Positions 1-8,020 of a DNA stretch of 64,000 bases are shown here, piece by piece; within the stretch, counting starts at the first letter, position 1; every line of letters starts with the position of its first letter. A model generated the notes under the pieces. It worked only from the letters and a program-made list of their open reading frames with translations. It did not search any database and was not told the DNA's origin. The stretch lies in the NCBI GenBank assembly GCA_017303415.1, contig JAFLBJ010000001.1, forward strand, positions 2,356,001-2,420,000. The letters run 5' to 3'. Made by a program: the position numbers and the translations under genes. The DNA is from Chitinophagales bacterium (GTDB taxonomy: Bacteria; Bacteroidota; Bacteroidia; Chitinophagales; Chitinophagaceae).

Positions 1-593
1 TTAGAAGCCGGGAGATAGTTGTGGATAAAAGGAACTGATAAAGGCGTATTGGGTACCCGGGGTCCATAACTCAGTTTGCTGACAAACAGAAAATCATTTA
101 CCAGCAGTGATTTCTCCATCGAGGGAGTTGGAATGGTATAGGCTTCAAAAACAAAAAGCCGAATAAGGGTGGCCGCTACAATGGCGAAAATGGCTGCATC
201 CACCCATTCACGCCACCCAGCTTTTTTATAATTTCTCACCGCTTCGGGTCCGGAAAAACGCAGGTTTTTTTCTGCAGCCAGAACGGGAAAATAGATCGGC
301 GCAAACAGGGAGGCCATGGTATGCTGGCCAAAACTGAATTTACCAAAGAGTTTGACAAACTCGATGAATATTCCCATACTGATAAACCAGCCCGCTACAG
401 GTATGAATTGCCAGAAGACCCAGTGTTTGGGTCGTTGGGCGATTTCCTGCATGATCCAGGTATTGTAAAAAGGTATATAGGCTTTCCAGGCAGGGACACC
501 GGCTTTTTGAAAAAGTCGGGCCAGACCAAATGAAGGAAGGAAGACGAGTAAAGTGCCGATGAGGTAAATGACCAATAAATGCTGAAAAGGCAT
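1..593 (-). CDS. lepB: Signal peptidase I, N-terminal part (runs off the window)
   Basis: Type I signal peptidase cleaves signal peptides from exported proteins at the outer face of the inner membrane. The 197 visible codons start at ATG 591-593. A hydrophobic N-terminal extension with two or three membrane segments covers residues 1-105, as in Bacteroidota signal peptidases. A further membrane segment at about residues 131-150 is followed by the catalytic-serine motif PTPSMEKSLLVNDFLFVSK, with Ser158 as the expected nucleophile. The catalytic lysine lies beyond the window edge. A good promoter stands directly upstream. The identification rests on the serine box and layout and is firm. Length and C-terminus cannot be judged. 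Confidence 0.9.
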   Translation of the reverse strand, partial: MPFQHLLVIYLIGTLLVFLPSFGLARLFQKAGVPAWKAYIPFYNTWIMQEIAQRPKHWVFWQFIPVAGWFISMGIFIEFVKLFGKFSFGQHTMASLFAPIYFPVLAAEKNLRFSGPEAVRNYKKAGWREWVDAAIFAIVAATLIRLFVFEAYTIPTPSMEKSLLVNDFLFVSKLSYGPRVPNTPLSVPFIHNYLPAS

Positions 594-613
594 TGGTGAT
601 TGTTTAAAGTCAA

Positions 614-641
614 CAAATTTATTACAATAATCCTAAAGCAA
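614..641 (-). promoter_or_regulatory. Promoter of lepB (TTG-N17-TAAATTTG)
   Basis: On the minus strand TTG (639-641) is followed after 17 bases by TAAATTTG (614-621). This matches the Bacteroidota -33/-7 consensus TTG...TAnnTTTG. Transcription would begin near 607, giving a leader of about 15 bases before the lepB ATG. Confidence 0.55.
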
Positions 642-721
642 TCAGGTTCTTTATTCCTGCATATAAGTCGGCCGATCGCCCTGTTTGTAACAGCGACAAT
701 CAGAATATTTTGTTAAGGAAC

Positions 722-1888
722 TTAATGATGCTTGGGGGTCACATAATTCCTGACATCTTCAGCTGTGATCTCTTTGCCCGAAAGGATGACCAGCCGTTCT
801 ACCACATTTCGTAGTTCGCGGATATTTCCCGACCAGTTATAGTCCTGGAGGCTACGGATAGCATCGGGATGGATCAATTTTTTGGCTATACCGTATTCTG
901 TACAGATATCTGTCAGGAAATGGTCGGTCAACAGGGGTATATCGTCTTTCCGGTCGTTCAGGGATGGTACATGAATGAGGATGACGCTCAACCGATGGTA
1001 TAGGTCGAGGCGAAAATGTTTGTCTTCCACCTCCCGAAGCAGATCTTTATTGGTAGCGGCGATCACACGCACATCCACGTTGATTTCTTTATCACCCCCT
1101 ACCCGGGTGATCTTGCCTTCCTGCAGGGCGCGGAGTACCTTGGCCTGGGCGCTTGCACTCATGTCGCCTATTTCATCCAGGAAAAGGGTGCCACCATTGG
1201 CCTGTTCAAATTTTCCGATCCGTTGTTTGATGGCAGACGTAAAGGAACCTTTTTCGTGTCCAAACAGTTCACTTTCGATCAATTCACTCGGGATGGCTGC
1301 GCAGTTCACTTCCACCAGTGGTGCCCCGGCCCGGTTGCTTTTTTCATGGATCCAACGGGCCACAAGTTCCTTACCCGACCCGTTCTCACCGGTGATCAAT
1401 ACCCGGGCATCTGTGGGGGCCACTTTTTCAATGGTTTCCTTGATCCGCAGAATAGGGTCAGACTGTCCTACCATATCCTGAACCTTACTGACCTTACGTT
1501 TAAGGACACGTGTTTCGGTGGCCAGGTTGCGCCGGTCCATCGCATTCCGTATCGTAATGAGCAGGCGGTTTAGATCAGGTGGCTTGGCGAGATAATCGTA
1601 AGCCCCCCCTTTTACGGCCTCTACAGCGGTTTCAATATTGCCATGGCCGGAGATCATGATGATTGGTACATCCGGGTTAGCTTCACCTGCTTTTTGAAGG
1701 AATTCGATGCCATCCAATTTGGGCATCTTAATATCACAGAGGACCACATCAAAACTCTTTTCCCTGAATTTCTTCAATCCCTCCTCCCCATCAGAGGCTT
1801 CCTCTATCTTATATCCCTCAAAGGATAGGATCTCGCTCAATGTCTTACGGATCGCTTTTTCATCATCAATGATCAATACGTCTGCCAT
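722..1888 (-). CDS. Sigma-54-dependent response regulator lacking the C-terminal HTH
   Basis: NtrC-type response regulator, 388 residues. The N-terminal receiver domain has the acidic pair D8/D9, phospho-acceptor D52 and K102. A central AAA+ domain follows with Walker A GENGSGKE at 167-174, the sigma-54 contact loop written GSFTSA at 214-219 (canonical GAFTGA) and Walker B LFLDE at 235-239. The protein ends shortly after the AAA+ lid. The Fis-type helix-turn-helix found in most family members (usually 440-480 residues) is absent. It should therefore activate sigma-54 RNA polymerase without its own specific DNA contact, or act through a partner. No cognate kinase is adjacent. Domain assignment is certain; the target is unknown. 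Confidence 0.93.
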   Translation of the reverse strand: MADVLIIDDEKAIRKTLSEILSFEGYKIEEASDGEEGLKKFREKSFDVVLCDIKMPKLDGIEFLQKAGEANPDVPIIMISGHGNIETAVEAVKGGAYDYLAKPPDLNRLLITIRNAMDRRNLATETRVLKRKVSKVQDMVGQSDPILRIKETIEKVAPTDARVLITGENGSGKELVARWIHEKSNRAGAPLVEVNCAAIPSELIESELFGHEKGSFTSAIKQRIGKFEQANGGTLFLDEIGDMSASAQAKVLRALQEGKITRVGGDKEINVDVRVIAATNKDLLREVEDKHFRLDLYHRLSVILIHVPSLNDRKDDIPLLTDHFLTDICTEYGIAKKLIHPDAIRSLQDYNWSGNIRELRNVVERLVILSGKEITAEDVRNYVTPKHH

Positions 1889-1961
1889 GCTGGGTATTTA
1901 AGGCGGTAAAATTAAGGCAAAAGAGGTAAGCCCGGGAAAAGGAAGGATATGCGTGGGCTAT

Positions 1962-1994
1962 AAAAAAATAGAGGCTGGATAGAAATCCGGCCTC
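1962..1994 (-). terminator. Intrinsic terminator, minus strand, downstream of pdhB
   Basis: Arms GAGGCTGGAT (1971-1980) and ATCCGGCCTC (1985-1994) pair over 10 bp with one G-T wobble and a 4-base loop. On the minus strand the stem is followed by a T-rich run (the A-run at 1962-1969). It lies about 150 bp beyond the pdhB stop. The stretch 1995-2142 between them holds nothing I can recognise. Confidence 0.7.
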
Positions 1995-2142
1995 GTTGTA
2001 AAATCCAATATCCTATGAAAAACCATTACAAAGATGTAAGGAAAACCTGAAAGCCAATAATATTGACGTGGATTTATTTATTCACATGTGTCTTGAAAAC
2101 ACGGGAATAAATGGTGTTGCAACGATGATCCGGATCGTGGTC

Positions 2143-3132
2143 TTATTTTTTCAAATACATGACCTCTTTGACCAGTTTTACGGTGCGGGGTACATCCGGC
2201 AAAGCGGCGGCTACCAGGTTGGGGGCATAGTGCAGGGGTGCGTCGGCAGCCGTTATACGGCGAATGGGCGCATCTAAGTAATCAAAGCCTTCTTTTTGTA
2301 TCTGGTAGCTGATTTCGGAGGAAACTGACCCAAAAGGCCATTGTTCCTCGACGATTACGAGTCGGTTGGTCTTTTTGACACTTTCAAGGATGGTCATCCA
2401 GTCCAGTGGACGGATGGTGCGGAGGTCAATTACTTCGGCATTGATCCCTTCTTTTTCCAGTTCGGAAGCGGCACCCAGTGCCACTTTCATCATTTTATTG
2501 AAGGAAACGATGGTGACATCGGAACCTGCTTTTTTGATGTCAGCTTTGCCCAGTTCGATATAATATTCATCATCGGGAATCTCCATTTTATCTCCATACA
2601 TCTGTTCACTTTCCATGAACATGACGGGATCTTCCTCGTACCGGATAGCCTGTTTCAACAAACCTTTGGCATCATACGGGTTGCTGGGGGAAACCACTTT
2701 GATACCTGGAATATTGGCATAAAGCGATTCAAAAGCGGTGGAGTGCTGGGCGCCAAGCTGTCCGGCAGAGCCATTACCTCCGCGAAAAACGATTGGGCAA
2801 TTTACCTGACCTCCACTCATTGCCAGCATCTTACTGGCGGTATTTAAAATTTGATCCAAGGCCAGAACAGCAAAGTTCCAGGTCATGAATTCAACGATTG
2901 GACGCAGGCCATTTTGGGCAGCACCTACTCCAACAGCCGTAAATCCAAGCTCGGCGATGGGGGTATCGATCACCCTTTTTGGTCCGAATTCGGCTAACAT
3001 TCCCTGGCTCACCTTATAGGCCCCATTGTATTCCGCTACTTCCTCTCCCATCAGGAACACCCGTTCATCTCTCCTCATTTCTTCGGTCATGGCTTCCCGG
3101 AGGGCTTCACGAAAGGCAACTGTTCTTCCCAT
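2143..3132 (-). CDS. pdhB: Pyruvate dehydrogenase E1 component, beta subunit
   Basis: Beta subunit of the heterotetrameric E1 of pyruvate dehydrogenase, which decarboxylates pyruvate with thiamine diphosphate and feeds acetyl groups to E2. At 329 residues it has the normal family length. Visible family features are the N-terminal ALREAMTEEM and GEEVAEYNGAYKVSQG blocks, the TPIAELGFTAVGVGAA segment that contacts the cofactor, GQLGAQHSTAFES, and the C-terminal transketolase domain with IDLRTIRPLDW and VEEQWPFGSVSSEI. The alpha subunit and E2 are not in the window, so the subunits are encoded at separate loci, as is common in this phylum. A related 2-oxoacid dehydrogenase beta subunit is the only real alternative. 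Confidence 0.93.
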   Translation of the reverse strand: MGRTVAFREALREAMTEEMRRDERVFLMGEEVAEYNGAYKVSQGMLAEFGPKRVIDTPIAELGFTAVGVGAAQNGLRPIVEFMTWNFAVLALDQILNTASKMLAMSGGQVNCPIVFRGGNGSAGQLGAQHSTAFESLYANIPGIKVVSPSNPYDAKGLLKQAIRYEEDPVMFMESEQMYGDKMEIPDDEYYIELGKADIKKAGSDVTIVSFNKMMKVALGAASELEKEGINAEVIDLRTIRPLDWMTILESVKKTNRLVIVEEQWPFGSVSSEISYQIQKEGFDYLDAPIRRITAADAPLHYAPNLVAAALPDVPRTVKLVKEVMYLKK

Positions 3133-3155
3133 GCTAATGCAGATTTTTTAGGGGG

Positions 3156-3163
3156 CAAAAATA
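3156..3163 (-). promoter_or_regulatory. -7 box (TATTTTTG) of pdhB
   Basis: An exact TAnnTTTG match on the minus strand, 24 bases upstream of the pdhB ATG. Transcription would start near 3149. I see no clear TTG element at the proper distance. Confidence 0.45.
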
Positions 3164-3200
3164 GGGAATATTGGTTATAATTTTTGCTTTGTTAAAGGGC

Positions 3201-3228
3201 TTGAGACGTGAGTAGTGAGACGTGAGTT
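3201..3228 (+). repeat. Heptamer array, single orientation (4 units)
   Basis: Four consecutive 7-bp units in exact register: TTGAGAC, GTGAGTA, GTGAGAC, GTGAGTT. It lies in the gap between the pdhB start and the thiolase stop, both minus-strand genes. It belongs to the same family as the palindromic arrays at 8021 and 37747 but has only one arm. Confidence 0.8.
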
Positions 3229-3256
3229 TGGGTAAATTCAATAATCAATAATCCCC

Positions 3257-4435
3257 TCAGGCTAGTTCAATGACCATGGCCGAGGCTCCCCCACCCCCAT
3301 TACAGATTCCAGCGGCACCATACCGGGCCTTGTTGGCCTTTAGCACATGGATAAGGGTAACAATGATGCGGGCACCGGAACAGCCCAGGGGATGTCCCAG
3401 GGAAACAGCCCCACCATGAACATTGACACGGGCGGGGTCAAGCTTCATCCGTTTGGTATTCTCAATACCCACGACGGCGAACGCTTCATTGAGTTCCCAG
3501 TATTCGATATCCTCCATTTTCAGACCTGCCTTGGCCACCGCTTTGGGTACGGCCAGGGATGGTGTTGTGGTAAACCATTCAGGGGCCTGTTCAGCATCGG
3601 CATAGGATCGGATAATGGCAATGGGTTTAAGTCCCAGGGCCTCGGCTTTTTCCTTGCTGGCCAGTACCAGGGCTGCCGCGCCGTCATTCATCGTAGAGGC
3701 GTTGGCGGCCGTCACTGTGCCATCTTTTATAAAAGCAGGATTCAGGGTCGGGATCTTGTCAAATTTCACATTAAAGGGTTCCTCATCCTTTCCAACAATG
3801 ATGGGGTCTCCCTTACGTTGCGGGATGGGAACAGGAACAATCTCTGCCGCAAAAAGCCCCTTTTCCCAGGCGGCTTGCGATCTTTTATAACTCTCTATGG
3901 CAAAAGCATCCTGTTCTTCGCGGGAGATGCCGCAGGTTGAGGCACAAAGTTCAGCCGCATTTCCCATGGCTTTTCCGTCATATACATCCGTCAAACCATC
4001 TTTGGCCAGGCCATCTATCAGGGTGGTATTTCCATATTTATTTCCCCAGCGCAGATTCTCGGAGTAAAAGGGAACATTGCTCATACTCTCCATTCCACCG
4101 GCCACAACGATATCCGCATCTCCCAATAAAATACTCTGGGCTGCCTGGGCAATAGCTTTCATTCCACTCGCGCAAACCTTATTGACCGTTGTGCAATTCA
4201 CTTCATTGGGGAGACCGGCGAACTTGGCTGCCTGGCGGGCAGGAGCCTGGCCGAGATTGGCCTGTATCACACAACCCATCAAAACATCCTGTACCTGATC
4301 GGGCGAAACACCCGCTTTTTCCAGGGCCCCTTTGATGGCAATGGCACCCAATTGGGTTGCTGATAATGACTTAAGCGCACCACCAAAACTTCCCATGGGG
4401 GTACGTACGGCGGAAAGGATATATACCTCTTTCAT
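3257..4435 (-). CDS. Acetyl-CoA C-acetyltransferase (thiolase)
   Basis: Thiolase II family enzyme of 392 residues that joins two acetyl-CoA to acetoacetyl-CoA or performs the reverse cleavage. The nucleophilic cysteine is Cys88 in NKVCASGMKA. The C-terminal active-site blocks NVHGGAVSLGHPLGCSGAR (His and second Cys) and GICNGGGGASAMVIE are intact. Length and start (ATG 4433-4435, with a -7 box 19 bp upstream) are normal. It could serve in ketone-body or fatty-acid metabolism or in branched-chain amino-acid breakdown. HMG-CoA lyase, encoded at 38.9-39.8 kb, would be a partner in acetoacetate metabolism, but the two are not linked. Biosynthetic and degradative thiolases cannot be separated from sequence alone. 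Confidence 0.93.
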   Translation of the reverse strand: MKEVYILSAVRTPMGSFGGALKSLSATQLGAIAIKGALEKAGVSPDQVQDVLMGCVIQANLGQAPARQAAKFAGLPNEVNCTTVNKVCASGMKAIAQAAQSILLGDADIVVAGGMESMSNVPFYSENLRWGNKYGNTTLIDGLAKDGLTDVYDGKAMGNAAELCASTCGISREEQDAFAIESYKRSQAAWEKGLFAAEIVPVPIPQRKGDPIIVGKDEEPFNVKFDKIPTLNPAFIKDGTVTAANASTMNDGAAALVLASKEKAEALGLKPIAIIRSYADAEQAPEWFTTTPSLAVPKAVAKAGLKMEDIEYWELNEAFAVVGIENTKRMKLDPARVNVHGGAVSLGHPLGCSGARIIVTLIHVLKANKARYGAAGICNGGGGASAMVIELA

Positions 4436-4454
4436 TATTCGTTGGATTGAAAAG

Positions 4455-4462
4455 CAAAGATA
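4455..4462 (-). promoter_or_regulatory. -7 box (TATCTTTG) of the thiolase gene
   Basis: Exact TAnnTTTG match on the minus strand. Transcription would start near 4448, 13 bases before the ATG. A heptamer array begins only 11 bp upstream and covers the place where the -33 element should be. Confidence 0.45.
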
Positions 4463-4472
4463 AGGGGGAAGC

Positions 4473-4520
4473 GTGAGAGGTGTGACGTGAGTGGTGAATG
4501 GTGAATGATGAATAGTGAAC
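4473..4520 (+). repeat. Heptamer array, single orientation (about 7 units)
   Basis: Units in 7-bp register: GTGAGAG, GTGTGAC, GTGAGTG, GTGAATG, GTGAATG, ATGAATA, GTGAAC. The first units are close to the GTGAGAC consensus and later ones drift toward GTGAATG, which suggests decay. It lies between the CHU_C gene stop and the thiolase promoter. Confidence 0.75.
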
Positions 4521-4565
4521 TAAAAAAACACTTAATACTCATTATTATACTGGATATTGAAAGTT

Positions 4566-6029
4566 TTATCGAATAAGTACAAACAATCCTTTCATCAGTT
4601 CCCGGCCTTTTGGAAACTGGATAAAATAAACGTACGTACCAGTGGGTTGAGGCAGGCCACGGAAGTTACCATCCCAGTCAACCCAATCTGAGGAAACAGC
4701 ATATACAAGCTGCCCCTGCCGGTTAAACACCTGTACCTGTCCACCCAGAGAAGGATCGAGAAAGGGAATTCGCCAACGATCATTTAGCCCGTCATTATTG
4801 GGCGTAAAGGCTGTTGGAACAAAAATTCCGGCCACCACCTTAATGGACATCGCGTCTGATTGAGGGCATCCAAATGCGGACACGGCACTTAATGTATAGA
4901 GTATATCCGCTGGCGGACGCGCAATGGCATTGGCATTTGTTGGGTCATTCAGATAAAGAGGGGGTATCCATTCATAAACAGGGTCGTCCCCTGTGATCGT
5001 GGCAGCCATTCGAATGGAATCACCCAGAAACATGACCCGATCGGGGCCGGCATTGACCAGCGGTTTGGGCCTGACATTAATAATAATCGTATCGGAAGCT
5101 ATACGACAGGCACGAATTCCTGCGGAACTGAGTTCGGTCACAGCCAGCCGGTACCAATAGGCTCCCGGGTTAATGGGATTTACCTGATAGTTGATGGAAT
5201 TCGCTCCCGGTATGTCGAACCAGTTTTGGCCAGAATCATTGCTTGATTGCCATTGGTACACCGGAGAAACATATGCCGATGAAATGTCGGAAGTAAATGA
5301 ATAATTTCCGGTTTGTCCTTCACATACATCGATGGTGTCTGAATAACCGACTACGGAAGAAGTTATCGTTGGGCCACATGGCCGAAAGGTGATATCATCC
5401 AGGGCCAGGTCATTTCCAATTCCACCCGGGGCATTATTGGTGATACGCAAAACGATGCTGGCATTGAGCAATGGGGTGGTAAAATAAAAACCATATTGCA
5501 GCCATTGCGGGCTGTTGGTTTCTGTCAGGTCACCAGTTGAAAAAGACTGCAATACAATACCCGAAGTGGTTTCTATGCGGAAAGTAAGATTGGGTTTGAT
5601 GCCTGGATTTCGCAATACATTCATCACCCAGGCGGCGAATTCGTAAGTGGTATTGGGACAGAGATCGGTTACCGTGGCTACAAAAAAATCGCCGGGTGTA
5701 AAACTGGCATTTACCAGAAAAAAATTTCCGTTTCCTGTATGGTCATTGTTTACCGTATGCCAGGCATTGCCAAAACAGCCCGAGGTTCGGTTGGTTATAG
5801 TATAAAATCCGTCATCCGGGCAGGAAGAAGCGGTATAGGTATAGGCTGCAGGCGGAGCATAGCCGCCGGTACCTGAACCACTGCCAAAAGTGATATTGAT
5901 AACCGGATCGCCCAGGCTGCCATTACAAAGTTGTGCATGACTAAATAAGGGGAACGCTCCAAGCAGGAAGAAAAACCCGATGGCAGAATATAAAAACGAA
6001 GAACAGGCACGAATTGCCGCAGGATGCAT
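4566..6029 (-). CDS. Secreted surface protein with T9SS type B (CHU_C) sorting domain
   Basis: Exported protein of 487 residues. An N-terminal signal peptide ends near SHAQ (residues 30-33). A jelly-roll-like region follows (about 60-220, with the phrase NDLALDDITFRPCGP near its end), then a stretch resembling an Ig/PKD-like fold (about 230-390). The last ~90 residues form a gliding-motility-associated C-terminal domain: FVPTAFTPNNDGLND, the VQVFNRQGQLVY strand, and a C-terminal PTGTYVYFIQF plus KGLFVLIR. That domain directs secretion through the type IX system and surface anchoring. Function beyond surface display is unknown; adhesion or binding is a guess. Start is ATG 6027-6029, which gives a plausible but long signal peptide. 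Confidence 0.88.
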   Translation of the reverse strand: MHPAAIRACSSFLYSAIGFFFLLGAFPLFSHAQLCNGSLGDPVINITFGSGSGTGGYAPPAAYTYTASSCPDDGFYTITNRTSGCFGNAWHTVNNDHTGNGNFFLVNASFTPGDFFVATVTDLCPNTTYEFAAWVMNVLRNPGIKPNLTFRIETTSGIVLQSFSTGDLTETNSPQWLQYGFYFTTPLLNASIVLRITNNAPGGIGNDLALDDITFRPCGPTITSSVVGYSDTIDVCEGQTGNYSFTSDISSAYVSPVYQWQSSNDSGQNWFDIPGANSINYQVNPINPGAYWYRLAVTELSSAGIRACRIASDTIIINVRPKPLVNAGPDRVMFLGDSIRMAATITGDDPVYEWIPPLYLNDPTNANAIARPPADILYTLSAVSAFGCPQSDAMSIKVVAGIFVPTAFTPNNDGLNDRWRIPFLDPSLGGQVQVFNRQGQLVYAVSSDWVDWDGNFRGLPQPTGTYVYFIQFPKGRELMKGLFVLIR

Positions 6030-6239
6030 AATGAGTGTGGCTTGGAACAGCTAAAATAGGCTGTTTTCAACCAAACTACAATGACCAATCGAAATGAATT
6101 ATTCAAGCTGGCCATTTTTATTTATGAAAGCCATTGGAAATTGAAAGAACCCTTTTTGTGTACATTTTACAAGGTAAATCATCAAAAAAACGGTGAAAAA
6201 AAACCTTTTTATCGGTTATATTTTGTAAGTTACTATCAC

Positions 6240-6268
6240 TTGGTATATCATTTGATTGCCTACATTTA
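6240..6268 (+). promoter_or_regulatory. Probable promoter of the RRM gene (TTG-N17-TACATTTA)
   Basis: TTG at 6240-6242 is followed after 17 bases by TACATTTA (6261-6268), one mismatch from TAnnTTTG. The whole gap 6030-6283 is AT-rich and carries no other recognisable signal. Transcription would start about 10 bases before the ATG. Confidence 0.4.
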
Positions 6269-6283
6269 CAAAAATTATATTTT

Positions 6284-6691
6284 ATGAAACTCTTTGTTGC
6301 CGGTCTGCCTTATGATATGGATGATGCGGAGCTGGAAGAATTCTTTGATAAGTTTGGGAAAGTCTTATCTGCCAAGGTGTCGATGGACCGGGAGACGGGC
6401 AAAAGCCGTGGATTTGGTTTTGTGGAAATGCCAAACGATGACGAGGCCAATGAGGCCATTGAAAGTTTGAATGAATTACCCCTTGGCCGGAATAAGGTAA
6501 TGGTTGTGAAAAAGGCCGAAGACCGTCCAGGTGGCGGTTCTGGAGGCGGATTTCGTGGTGGTGGCCAGCGTGGTGGAGGTGGATTCAACCGTGGTGGAAG
6601 CGGCGGTGGATTTAACAAAGGTGGTGGTGGAGGATACAACAAAGGCGGCGGCGGTGGAGGATACAACCGGGATCGCGATCGTAACTACTGA
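6284..6691 (+). CDS. RNA-binding protein, RRM domain with glycine-rich tail
   Basis: Small single-RRM protein of 135 residues. RNP2 is KLFVAGLPY (residues 2-10) and RNP1 is KSRGFGFVEM (about 42-51), so the aromatic RNA contacts are present. From about residue 84 the tail is almost wholly glycine with Arg, Phe, Tyr, Asn and Lys (GGGFNRGG-like and GGGGYNKGG-like repeats), like plant and cyanobacterial cold-inducible glycine-rich RNA-binding proteins. Such proteins often act as RNA chaperones in the cytoplasm. The gene is monocistronic, with a strong terminator right behind it. Cold or stress induction is plausible by family but not shown here. Confidence 0.93.
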   Translation: MKLFVAGLPYDMDDAELEEFFDKFGKVLSAKVSMDRETGKSRGFGFVEMPNDDEANEAIESLNELPLGRNKVMVVKKAEDRPGGGSGGGFRGGGQRGGGGFNRGGSGGGFNKGGGGGYNKGGGGGGYNRDRDRNY

Positions 6692-6712
6692 TTTAAACCT
6701 GATTAATAAGAT

Positions 6713-6747
6713 AAAAGCGAGGGCATTTTCCCCTCGCTTTTTATTTT
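6713..6747 (+). terminator. Intrinsic terminator of the RRM gene
   Basis: Arms AAAAGCGAGGG (6713-6723) and CCCTCGCTTTT (6731-6741) form a perfect 11-bp stem with a 7-base loop, followed by more T residues. It begins 22 bases after the stop codon. Confidence 0.9.
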
Positions 6748-6875
6748 AAGACCCTTTTACCCCCCTTGGGTGAACTTAGCCACAAGTTTTGCACATAGGC
6801 AAAAAGTAATACTACGATAACATGCAACCCTAAGGCTTGCTTTCGCTACTTTTAGCCCGTCTAAACCACCCGAAC

Positions 6876-8015
6876 ATGAAAAGAAAGAATCTGCTGGTTC
6901 TGTGCGGCCTGTCGCTTTTTGCCCATTCTTTATCGTTTGCCCAAAACGATTTGAAAATGAAGTTCCGGAATTCTACCGTGTACGCCGGCATTGAAGTAGG
7001 ATCCAAAGGGGTAAAGATCAGTTTGCTGGAAATGGGCAAGAATGCCAAAACGAGCGGGGCCATCAATCCCCTCAAAGATTCAACTACAAATACCGACTTT
7101 ATCACTTTTAGTGATAGCACCTTTAAGGCTACGCTCAACGGGTTGACCGGACTTTATACGACAGCCAATGCAACCTACTCCGTGCCCGCCAGCCGAATAT
7201 TTACCGTGATCAGCAGTGGGGTAAAGACCATGGCGGATAAGGAGCAAAAAAGTGATTGGGTTACCCGCCTGATCGATTCTTTCCGTGTGCGTATCGGTGA
7301 TCCCAAGCGGGAGGTCGCTATTATCGACCCCATTGGAGAAGCCCGTCTCTCCCACTTAGGTATCGTGCCGTCCAACAGGCGTTTCACCACATTCCTGATC
7401 GATATAGGAAGCGGAAACACAAAAGGAGGCTATTTCCCTTATGGAAATCTGAATGAATTCAAACTCTTTGAACTTACCTGGGGAACCAAGAGTACCACCA
7501 ATGCAGCGGAGAAAGCTGTGGGTGACGACAAAACACTGGAGAACTATCGCCGGCAATTGACCCGGGTACTCACTGGTGCTGAGAATAATGAAATCATTTA
7601 TGCCGTGAATTCAAGCGGTGCTTATCCGCTTAGTGACAATGTAGCCTTTAGTGGTGGTATTGCCTGGGCTGCTGCTACCCTGATGTATCCGGAGAAAACG
7701 GATGAGGCTGTTATCTCGGTAACCTATTCCGATGTGCTCAAATTCAGCGAAAGACTCTATAAAGAATACAACACCCTTTCAGATGCAGCGATAGTCAAAG
7801 CCATTACCGATCCCAATGTTGACAAGGCACTGGTAGCTAAAAATGTAAAAACGGTCAACAAAGTATTCGATCAGCGCTCCATGATTGCCGGCACCGGATT
7901 ACTCCTGAAGATCATGCGCCAGTTCTCTTCGGTGTATGAGAGCAAAGGGTTCTACCTCGTTAAAAACGGGCAGGTTGGCTGGATATCGGCGTATGTGGAT
8001 GAGGTGGTGGAATGA
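6876..8015 (+). CDS. Exported Ppx/GppA-like (ASKHA-fold) protein
   Basis: Protein of 379 residues starting at ATG 6876. The longer reading from a TTG at 6837 would bury the signal peptide. A signal peptide covers residues 1-22 (ends LSFA-QND). The mature part shows the marks of the exopolyphosphatase/GppA phosphatase fold: a first phosphate-loop-like AGIEVGSKGVKISLLE (about 37-52), IGEARLSHLGI in the place of the family's GEEEARLxxLG, a second loop LIDIGSGNTKGG (about 170-182) and an adenosine-motif-like AGTGLLLKIM near residue 345. True Ppx/GppA proteins are cytoplasmic; one is encoded at 49852. An exported member without cytoplasmic ATP or ppGpp is unusual. Substrate unknown. Confidence 0.75.
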   Translation: MKRKNLLVLCGLSLFAHSLSFAQNDLKMKFRNSTVYAGIEVGSKGVKISLLEMGKNAKTSGAINPLKDSTTNTDFITFSDSTFKATLNGLTGLYTTANATYSVPASRIFTVISSGVKTMADKEQKSDWVTRLIDSFRVRIGDPKREVAIIDPIGEARLSHLGIVPSNRRFTTFLIDIGSGNTKGGYFPYGNLNEFKLFELTWGTKSTTNAAEKAVGDDKTLENYRRQLTRVLTGAENNEIIYAVNSSGAYPLSDNVAFSGGIAWAAATLMYPEKTDEAVISVTYSDVLKFSERLYKEYNTLSDAAIVKAITDPNVDKALVAKNVKTVNKVFDQRSMIAGTGLLLKIMRQFSSVYESKGFYLVKNGQVGWISAYVDEVVE

Positions 8016-8020
8016 AAAGC

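Noticed and set aside
321-616. Two short frames at the left edge on either strand
   Set aside because: Both are out-of-frame shadows of the lepB gene, which runs off the window.
975-1573. Plus-strand frames over the sigma-54 regulator
   Set aside because: Antisense shadows of a well-conserved AAA+ domain.
6310-6666. Minus-strand proline-rich frame
   Set aside because: Mirror image of the glycine-rich tail of the RRM protein (GGN codons read as NCC).
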